A program made the position numbers and the translations under genes. Below are positions 6,107-11,887 of a stretch of DNA of 11,887 nucleotides, piece after piece. Source of the DNA: Rickettsiales bacterium (lineage in GTDB: Bacteria > Pseudomonadota > Alphaproteobacteria > Rickettsiales > UBA1997); contig CANEUR010000014.1 of NCBI GenBank assembly GCA_947441875.1, positions 1-11,887 of the forward strand, written 5' to 3'. Position 1 is the first letter of the stretch; every line of letters starts with the position of its first letter. The notes under the pieces are model-generated. The model did not search any database. It saw only the letters and a list, made by a program, of their open reading frames with translations, and was not told where the DNA came from.

Positions 6107-8104
6107 ATGCAGAACCACAAATTACTTATTGCCAATCGTGGCGAAATTGCTTGTCGCATCATTAAAACTTGCAAAAGATTAAACATCAAAACAGTTGCTG
6201 TCTATTCTGATGCCGATGCTAATTCGTTATTTACACAAATGGCTGACGAGGCGGTAAATATTGGTCCATCACCTTCGTCGCAAAGCTATTTAAACATTAA
6301 TAACATTATCGATGCTATTAAAGTAACAGGAGCTACAATGGTTCATCCTGGTTATGGTTTTTTATCAGAAAATCGTAATTTTGCTTCTGCTCTCGAAAAA
6401 AATTCCATTATTTTTATAGGTCCTTCGGTTTATTCTATCGAAATGATGGGTGATAAAATCGAATCAAAAAAAATAGCCATTAAAGCTGGGGTAAGCACTG
6501 TTCCAGGCCATATAGGAATCATTCAAAATGCCGAAGAAGCTGTTGAGATTGCTACAAAAATTGGCTTTCCAGTAATGGTTAAAGCATCTGCTGGTGGTGG
6601 TGGTAAAGGTATGAGAATTGTTTATAATCAAAACGAAATGGCCGAAGCATTTTTATCGGCATCTAACGAGGCTCGAAACAGCTTTTCTGATGATAGGGTT
6701 TTTATTGAAAAATTCATTGAAGATCCTCGACATATCGAAATACAAGTTTTGGCCGATAAGCATGGTAATGTTGTGTGTTTGGGCGAAAGAGAATGTTCTA
6801 TTCAACGCAATAATCAAAAAGTTATCGAAGAGGCTCCAAGCCCTTTTTTAGACGCAGAAACTAGGCAAAAAATGTATGAGCAATCAAAAGCTTTGGTAAA
6901 AATGGTAAAATATTTTTCAGCAGGCACCATAGAGTATATTATGGATAAATACAAAAATTTCTATTTCCTTGAAATGAACACTAGGCTACAAGTTGAACAT
7001 CCTGTAACCGAGCTAATTACTGGGCTTGATTTAGTTGAGCTCATGATTAAAATCGCTTTGGGCGAAAAATTACCTTTTACTCAAAACGATGTTAAACTAA
7101 ATGGTTGGGCAATAGAATCTCGAATTTATGCCGAAGATCCTTCTAGAGGTTTTTTACCTTCTTCTGGTCGAATCAGTTTATATATTGAGCCACAAGAAAG
7201 TGAAAATGTGAGGGTTGATTCTGGAGTTTATGAAGGTGGTGAGGTGAGTATGTTTTACGATGCCATGATTGCTAAACTATGTTCCTATGGTAAAAATAGA
7301 CAAGAAGCTATTAGTCATATGAAAACTGCCCTAGGTAGTTTTGCTATTTCTGGAGTTTCTCATAATATCAGCTTTCTTGAAACCATCATGAAAAATGAAA
7401 AATTCATTAATGGTGATTTATCAACTGCTTTTATCAAACAAGAGTTTCCGAAAGGTTTTTGTGGCAGTAACCTAGATTCTGAGGCAACAGAGGTTTTAAT
7501 TATTGTGGCTTTAAAAATATTTTTACAAAACTATCAACGAAATTCTCACATGACAGATCAACTTCACAATAGACCAAAACAAATATCTGATCGTTGGGTA
7601 GTAATGTTTGAAGAAGAATCTTTTTTAATAAATATTTTACAAAATGAAAAAGAATATTTAAAAATAGAATGCGATAAAAAAGAAATCGATCTTTCTACTT
7701 CGTGGGGCAACGGTGAAAAACTTTTTCGTGGCGAAGTAAATGGTAGAAATATTGGAGTAAAAATTCGTAAAAACGATAGTGCAGGCAGTTATTTATTGCA
7801 ATATTCTGGACTCGATATGTTTGTAAGTGTTCGCTCTCCGAGAGTTGCTGAGCTTAGTAAATTTATGCCAAAAATTAAACATAATGTTAAGCCACAAAAT
7901 CTTGAGGCTCCAATTACTGGAAAAATCATTCGATTTAAAGTAACAGAGGGGCAAGAAGTAAAGGCTGGGCAAGAACTTGTTATTATTGAAGCTATGAAAA
8001 TGGAAAATATTATAAAAGCCGAATACGATACTAAAATTGCTAAAATTAAATTTAAAGAAAACGAAACCATAGGTATTGGGCAAATTATTTTAGATTTTGC
8101 TTAA
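6107..8104 (+). CDS. pccA: Propionyl-CoA carboxylase alpha chain (biotin carboxylase + biotin carrier)
   Basis: Biotin-dependent acyl-CoA carboxylase alpha subunit. It carboxylates biotin with bicarbonate and ATP, and its beta partner passes the CO2 to propionyl-CoA, giving methylmalonyl-CoA. From the ATG at 6107 the protein is 665 residues, matching Rickettsiales PccA. The frame is open from an ATG at 6023, but that extra 28-residue hydrophobic start lies inside the divergent promoter gap and is not conserved. Domains: biotin carboxylase N-domain (KLLIANRGEIACRI at 5-18), ATP-grasp with the glycine loop GGGGKGMR at 163-170, NTRLQVEHPVTE, RIYAEDP, then a middle BT-type region and a C-terminal biotinyl domain with EAMKMEN at 628-634 (Lys631 biotinylated). 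The BT region and length argue for propionyl-CoA rather than acetyl-CoA carboxylase. No pccB is seen nearby. The virD4 start is 32 nt downstream. Confidence 0.9.
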   Translation: MQNHKLLIANRGEIACRIIKTCKRLNIKTVAVYSDADANSLFTQMADEAVNIGPSPSSQSYLNINNIIDAIKVTGATMVHPGYGFLSENRNFASALEKNSIIFIGPSVYSIEMMGDKIESKKIAIKAGVSTVPGHIGIIQNAEEAVEIATKIGFPVMVKASAGGGGKGMRIVYNQNEMAEAFLSASNEARNSFSDDRVFIEKFIEDPRHIEIQVLADKHGNVVCLGERECSIQRNNQKVIEEAPSPFLDAETRQKMYEQSKALVKMVKYFSAGTIEYIMDKYKNFYFLEMNTRLQVEHPVTELITGLDLVELMIKIALGEKLPFTQNDVKLNGWAIESRIYAEDPSRGFLPSSGRISLYIEPQESENVRVDSGVYEGGEVSMFYDAMIAKLCSYGKNRQEAISHMKTALGSFAISGVSHNISFLETIMKNEKFINGDLSTAFIKQEFPKGFCGSNLDSEATEVLIIVALKIFLQNYQRNSHMTDQLHNRPKQISDRWVVMFEEESFLINILQNEKEYLKIECDKKEIDLSTSWGNGEKLFRGEVNGRNIGVKIRKNDSAGSYLLQYSGLDMFVSVRSPRVAELSKFMPKIKHNVKPQNLEAPITGKIIRFKVTEGQEVKAGQELVIIEAMKMENIIKAEYDTKIAKIKFKENETIGIGQIILDFA

Positions 8105-8136
8105 TATTTTTAAAGTACATTTATTATAAACATTAT

Positions 8137-9921
8137 ATGGCTAAAAGCGTTGCTGACGATCCTATTTTAAGAAATACTCGAAATTTCACTTTAATCTTTT
8201 TGGTTCTTGTGTTAATTTTTGGCATTTTTTATTATATTGCTGGAGTGATGCTTATTTCTTTTACCTCTCCAAATCTTGATTATACAAAAAAATTTTTTTC
8301 CAAAGGGTTGATCGATCAAGTTACTATTATTGCTAAATCTTTCTATAATTATTGGGTATATTTTTTTCATAATTACAACAAAATAAGTATTTCTAGTAAT
8401 AACGGTTTTTTATTAAAACTATTAATTTCTACTTTTTTGCCAATAGCTTTATTTTCTGGTGTGGTATGGTTTTTTCGGGCTCCAATTATTGATTGGCGAC
8501 CATTTAAAAAACCAGAATCTATTCATGGCGATGCTCATTGGGCCTCAAAATATGAGGTAAAAAAAATGGGTTTAAGATCTAAATCAGGAGTTTTGCTTGG
8601 TACTTTTGGAGGTGATTTTTTGATTGCCAAAGATTATCAACATATTTTGTTATTTGCTCCTACTGGCTCTGGTAAAGGTGTGGGTTTTGTTATTCCGAAT
8701 TTATTATTTTGGAAAGAATCAGTTATTGTGCACGATATCAAGCTTGAAAACTACGAACTCACTTCTGGTTGGCGCAGAAACAACTTAAAGCAAAAAGTAT
8801 TCTTATGGAACCCAGCCGATCCCGATGGTATCAGTCATTGCTATAACCCTATGGATTGGATTAGCAATAAACCAGGGCAAATGGTTGACGATGTGCAAAA
8901 AATTTGCAACTTTTTACTACCTGAGCAAGAATTTTGGCAAAACGAAGCTAGAGCTTTATTAGCAGGAATAATGCTTTATTTGGTTGCCGATGAAAATAAG
9001 CCTACCACTTTAGGTGAAGTAGTTCGAACTTTACGCAACGACGATGTGGTATATAATTTAGCGGTAATTCTTGATACTATGGGAAAAAAAATTCATCCCG
9101 TTTCTTATATGAATATCGCATCTTATTTACAAAAACCAGATAAAGAAAGAGGTTCAGTTACTTCTACCGCCAACTCTTCACTTGAGTTATGGGCAAATCC
9201 ACTTATCGATACCACTACCGCAAGTAGCGATTTTAACCTACATGAGCTAAAAATAGTTCCGCATACTATTTATGTAGGGCTTACTCCCGATAACATCACT
9301 AGGCTTAAACCTTTAATGGGCATGTTTTATCAGCAGGCGGCGGCTTTTTTTACCGCTAAAATGCCTCAGCCACACGAAAAATATGGCATACTAATGCTGA
9401 TGGATGAATTTCCTACTCTTGGCAAAATGGAGCAGTTCTTAAACGGTATTGCTTATTTTAGGGGCTATAAAGTAAGACTATTCCTTATTATTCAAGATAC
9501 CGAACAGCTTAAAGGAATTTACGAAGAAAGTGGCATGAACTCATTTTTATCAAACTCTACTTATCGTATCACTTTTGCTGCCAACAACGTTGAAACTGCC
9601 AATCTTATTTCGCAACTTATTGGCAATAAAACAGCTACTCAAGTTTCTTATAACAAACCAAAATATTTCGATCTAAACCCAGCTTCTCGTTCACTAAATT
9701 TATCTGATGTGCAAAGAGCCCTTATTTTACCGCAAGAAGTTATACAACTACCAAGAGAAGAACAAATTTTACTTATTGAGTCGCAGCCTCCAGTTCGCTC
9801 TAAAAAAATTAAATATTTCGAAGATAAATTTTTTACTTCTCGACTTTTACCAAAAATTAAAATACCAACACAAATTCCATATATGCCAGATCACTCTGCT
9901 TTAAGATCTAAAAAACAATAA
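8137..9921 (+). CDS. virD4: Type IV secretion coupling ATPase VirD4
   Basis: Inner-membrane coupling protein that brings substrates to the type IV secretion channel. At 594 residues it matches Rickettsiales VirD4 in size. Two N-terminal membrane segments lie at about 16-41 and 92-113, followed by the cytoplasmic ATPase. Walker A is APTGSGKG at 174-181, in the context LLFAPTGSGKGVGFVIPN; Walker B is ILMLMDEFPTLG at 418-429. Other TraG/VirD4 family segments include HDIKLENYELTSGWR, WNPADPDG.SHCYNPMDWI, FWQNEARALLAGIMLYL, and FLIIQDTEQLKGIYE. It starts 32 nt after pccA and ends 8 nt before aroE, so it is probably read from the pccA promoter. The virB genes it must work with are not in the window. 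Confidence 0.95.
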   Translation: MAKSVADDPILRNTRNFTLIFLVLVLIFGIFYYIAGVMLISFTSPNLDYTKKFFSKGLIDQVTIIAKSFYNYWVYFFHNYNKISISSNNGFLLKLLISTFLPIALFSGVVWFFRAPIIDWRPFKKPESIHGDAHWASKYEVKKMGLRSKSGVLLGTFGGDFLIAKDYQHILLFAPTGSGKGVGFVIPNLLFWKESVIVHDIKLENYELTSGWRRNNLKQKVFLWNPADPDGISHCYNPMDWISNKPGQMVDDVQKICNFLLPEQEFWQNEARALLAGIMLYLVADENKPTTLGEVVRTLRNDDVVYNLAVILDTMGKKIHPVSYMNIASYLQKPDKERGSVTSTANSSLELWANPLIDTTTASSDFNLHELKIVPHTIYVGLTPDNITRLKPLMGMFYQQAAAFFTAKMPQPHEKYGILMLMDEFPTLGKMEQFLNGIAYFRGYKVRLFLIIQDTEQLKGIYEESGMNSFLSNSTYRITFAANNVETANLISQLIGNKTATQVSYNKPKYFDLNPASRSLNLSDVQRALILPQEVIQLPREEQILLIESQPPVRSKKIKYFEDKFFTSRLLPKIKIPTQIPYMPDHSALRSKKQ

Positions 9922-9929
9922 AAAATAAT

Positions 9930-10784
9930 ATGTCAACAACTGATGTTTGCAAGGCTTTATTAATTGGCGATCCTGTTAAGCAATCTTTATCGCCTGTTAT
10001 TCATCAATATTTTTTACAGCAAAATAATTTGATAGGAAGTTATGAAGCTTGGCAAGTGGCAAAACCAAATTTAAACTCCACTATCAAGCTTTTAATTGAG
10101 CAAAAATATGCCGGCTTTAATGTTACTATTCCGCATAAAGAAGAGGTGTTTTTACTTTGCCACAAATTAAGTAAAACCGCCAAACTTATTGGGGCCGTAA
10201 ACACTGTAAGTATTTTGCCTGATGGTAGTTTATATGGTCATAATTCTGATGCTTTTGGTTTTTATGAAAATATATTGCAACAACAACCAAAGTTAATTTT
10301 AAACAATCAAAATGCTCTCATTATTGGAGCAGGTGGTGCTGGCAGAGCCGTGCTTTATAGTTTAATTAAAGCTAAAATGGCTACTATTTTTATTGCCAAC
10401 CGCAACCAAAATAAGTTAGATAAACTCTTAACCGATTTTACCCCTCTTGCCAAGCAATATCAGGTAAAAATTGTTGCATGGCAAGAATACAACAAAATAC
10501 TTCCTCAAATTACTTTACTAGTTAATGCTACTTCACTTGGTATGTTAAATCAAAATGAGTTAAACCTTGATTTTAATCAACTTTCTTGCCAAACTACGGT
10601 TTATGATATTGTTTATAAACCACTTTATACTAAACTATTGCTTGAAGCTCAAAAAAAAGGTTGCTCAATTATTACTGGTTTAGGAATGTTAGTGCATCAA
10701 GCAATGGTTGGCTTTGAATTATGGTTTAAACAAAAACCAATTTATAACACTGGATTACAACAACTTTTATTATCAAAACTATGA
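9930..10784 (+). CDS. aroE: Shikimate dehydrogenase
   Basis: NADP-dependent reduction of 3-dehydroshikimate to shikimate, the fourth step of the shikimate pathway. The 284-residue length is normal. The substrate site shows SLSP at 19-22 (Ser pair), NVTIPHK at 64-70 with catalytic Lys70, and GAVNT at 88-92. NSDAFGF at 105-111 replaces the common NTDxxGF and retains Asp107. The Rossmann loop GAGGAG is at 133-138, followed by ANRNQNKL, whose Arg fits NADP preference. NATSLGM, YDIVYKP and GLGMLVHQA.GFELW close the protein. It starts 8 nt after virD4 and overlaps the next gene by 4 nt (ATGA). Quinate/shikimate dehydrogenase paralogues cannot be excluded, but the motifs fit AroE. Confidence 0.93.
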   Translation: MSTTDVCKALLIGDPVKQSLSPVIHQYFLQQNNLIGSYEAWQVAKPNLNSTIKLLIEQKYAGFNVTIPHKEEVFLLCHKLSKTAKLIGAVNTVSILPDGSLYGHNSDAFGFYENILQQQPKLILNNQNALIIGAGGAGRAVLYSLIKAKMATIFIANRNQNKLDKLLTDFTPLAKQYQVKIVAWQEYNKILPQITLLVNATSLGMLNQNELNLDFNQLSCQTTVYDIVYKPLYTKLLLEAQKKGCSIITGLGMLVHQAMVGFELWFKQKPIYNTGLQQLLLSKL

Positions 10785-11032
10785 TTAACTTTTTTCGTTC
10801 TTTATACCTTCTTTGCAAAAAAATTTTCGGCTATTTTTTATTATTTTTTATCATCACTTTTTTAGTAAAAAATCGCAACATAGTAAGTGTTGATTTTTCC
10901 CCTTTCGGAGTTGTGCAAACCAAAATGTTTATTTTAATGCTAGGAGTTTATTTATCTGGTATTCTCACTGTTTTATCAATCTTTTCTAAACAATTATTAA
11001 TCACCTTTTTTGATAAATTTAGACACAAATAA
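10781..11032 (+). CDS. LapA-domain (DUF1049) small membrane protein
   Basis: An 83-residue protein with two hydrophobic segments (about 12-29 and 48-67) separated by KNRNIVSVDFSPFGVVQTKM. This resembles the LapA/DUF1049 pattern N...V.vdf.pf......l.l...G...G. In E. coli LapA is an inner-membrane partner of LapB in lipopolysaccharide assembly control. In other bacteria DUF1049 proteins are mostly uncharacterised, so a role here is inference. The C-terminus is basic (DKFRHK) and probably cytoplasmic. Its ATG overlaps the aroE stop by 4 nt, so it is translationally coupled and ends the plus-strand unit. Confidence 0.7.
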   Translation: MINFFRSLYLLCKKIFGYFLLFFIITFLVKNRNIVSVDFSPFGVVQTKMFILMLGVYLSGILTVLSIFSKQLLITFFDKFRHK

Positions 11033-11070
11033 ATCTCTATTCTGTTGTTAAAACACTTTTGATAAATTTA
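11008..11070 (+). repeat. 14-bp direct repeat across the end of the LapA-like gene
   Basis: TTTTGATAAATTTA occurs at 11008-11021, inside the last codons of the LapA-like gene (FDKF), and again at 11057-11070 downstream. The starts are 49 nt apart. The second copy could also read FDKFKKANNKF in another frame, as if the gene tail had been partly duplicated. Chance recurrence is possible in such AT-rich DNA. Confidence 0.35.
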
Positions 11071-11160
11071 AAAAAGCTAATAATAAATTTAATTAATATA
11101 ATTGTTGCATTACAAATTATACAAGGCTTTATTTACCATTTTTGGATAATAAATTTTCGG

Positions 11161-11174
11161 TTATGCTAACATAA
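11161..11174. promoter_or_regulatory. Short palindrome upstream of the methyltransferase gene
   Basis: TTATGCTAACATAA has 5-bp arms (TTATG/CATAA) around 4 nt. It lies 53 nt before the methyltransferase ATG, where an operator could sit, as some modification genes are controlled by C-proteins or autoregulation. No C-protein gene is visible. The rest of the 11033-11226 gap is AT-rich, with no RNA gene or convincing terminator recognised. Confidence 0.2.
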
Positions 11175-11226
11175 AATAAATTAGAAAAATCAAAAAATAA
11201 GGTTAAAAAGTTAGATAATTAATATT

Positions 11227-11887
11227 ATGAAAAATTATAACATTACATCTTTGTTTAGTGGTTGCGGTGGTCTTGATTTAGGTTTTAACGGAGGGTTTAA
11301 GTTTTTGCAAAAAAACTATGCAAGGTTAAAATTTGAAACTGTATATGCAAATGATATTGATAAAAATGCCTGTATTACATTTCAAAATAATTTTCATAAG
11401 AATATTGTTTACTCTGATATTAATGTCATTGATATCGCAAAATTACAATATACAGATATAGTTATTGGTGGCTTTCTTTGTCAAGATTTTAGTCATGCAG
11501 GAAAGAGACTTGGTTTTGATAGTGAAAGAGGTAATTTGTATAAAAGTATGCTCAGTGTAATAAAGCGCATCAAACCAAAGTTATTTCTTGCAGAAAATGT
11601 AAAGGGTCTTTTAACTATCAATAGTGGCAAGGCAATTGAAACTATTATCAAAGATTTTAAAAATTTAGGGTATAATATAGTTTATAAGTTATTAAAAGTT
11701 AGTGATTTTGAAGTTTCACAAAAAAGGGAAAGAGTTATTATTATTGGCACAAAAAAAGATACATTGCCACAATTTAACTTTAATGTTATACAAACCAATA
11801 AGACTTGCAGTGTGCACGATATAATTCAAGATCTTGAAAATTACGAAGAGGGTTTTATAAGTAATCATAAATGGTCAAAAGCAAAAA
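11227..11887 (+). CDS. DNA (cytosine-5) methyltransferase, 3' end off window
   Basis: The first 220 codons of a C5-cytosine DNA methyltransferase, which transfers a methyl group from S-adenosylmethionine to cytosine in a target sequence. Motif I is SLFSGCGGLDLGF at 8-20 (SAM binding). YANDIDKNACITF is motif II, and motif IV is GGFLCQDFS at 81-89 with catalytic Cys85. GKRLGFDSERGNLY follows. AENVKGL (122-128) is motif VI, with the ENV at 123-125, and QKRERVIIIG at 165-174 is motif VIII. The reading frame is unbroken to the window end. The residue before the catalytic Cys is Leu84 (codon CTT at 11476-11478), where the family nearly always has Pro. The target-recognition domain and motifs IX-X are off the window, so specificity is unknown. 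No restriction enzyme gene is seen. A weak AT-rich leader gives no clear ribosome site. Confidence 0.92.
   Translation, partial: MKNYNITSLFSGCGGLDLGFNGGFKFLQKNYARLKFETVYANDIDKNACITFQNNFHKNIVYSDINVIDIAKLQYTDIVIGGFLCQDFSHAGKRLGFDSERGNLYKSMLSVIKRIKPKLFLAENVKGLLTINSGKAIETIIKDFKNLGYNIVYKLLKVSDFEVSQKRERVIIIGTKKDTLPQFNFNVIQTNKTCSVHDIIQDLENYEEGFISNHKWSKAK

Noticed and set aside
7789..8083. Two minus-strand ORFs inside the 3' end of pccA
   Set aside because: They lie opposite the strongly conserved biotinyl domain of PccA and have no recognisable motifs, so they are shadows.

Overview
The window is AT-rich, densely packed bacterial DNA. Its content points to an alphaproteobacterium close to Rickettsiales (obligate intracellular bacteria). 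It carries a type IV secretion coupling ATPase (VirD4), a 665-residue propionyl-CoA carboxylase alpha chain, ubiquinone synthesis (UbiA), an S9 protein with the long N-terminal extension common in alphaproteobacteria, weak Shine-Dalgarno signals, and a decaying restriction-modification locus. The assignment rests on motifs and gene content read by eye; no database search was made.

Layout. (1) 1-871, plus strand: the rplM (cut by the window edge) and rpsI ribosomal protein pair. (2) 872-1671: a decayed stretch on the minus strand. It holds a small hypothetical ORF and a broken type I restriction specificity gene (hsdS) reduced to its conserved spacer regions. (3) 6011 down to 1672, minus strand: a probable transcription unit ubiA > nadD fused to an ATP-grasp ligase > hisE-like > erpA > rluC. 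(4) 6012-6106: a short divergent promoter region. (5) 6107-11032, plus strand: pccA > virD4 > aroE > lapA-like, tightly spaced and probably co-transcribed. (6) 11033-11226: an AT-rich gap. (7) 11227 to the window end: the 5' part of a DNA cytosine-5 methyltransferase gene with an unusual Leu next to the catalytic Cys.

The genes do not form one pathway. Most are core metabolic and maintenance functions (ribosome, 23S rRNA modification, Fe-S carrier, NAD and ubiquinone synthesis, propionyl-CoA use), mixed with the secretion coupling ATPase. The most novel item is the single 594-codon reading frame that joins a complete-looking NadD active site to a glutathione-synthetase-like ATP-grasp ligase. 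Next are the DNA modification traces at both ends (decayed hsdS and variant methyltransferase) and an isolated hisE-like pyrophosphatase gene overlapping erpA. I see no tRNA, rRNA, CRISPR array or insertion sequence.
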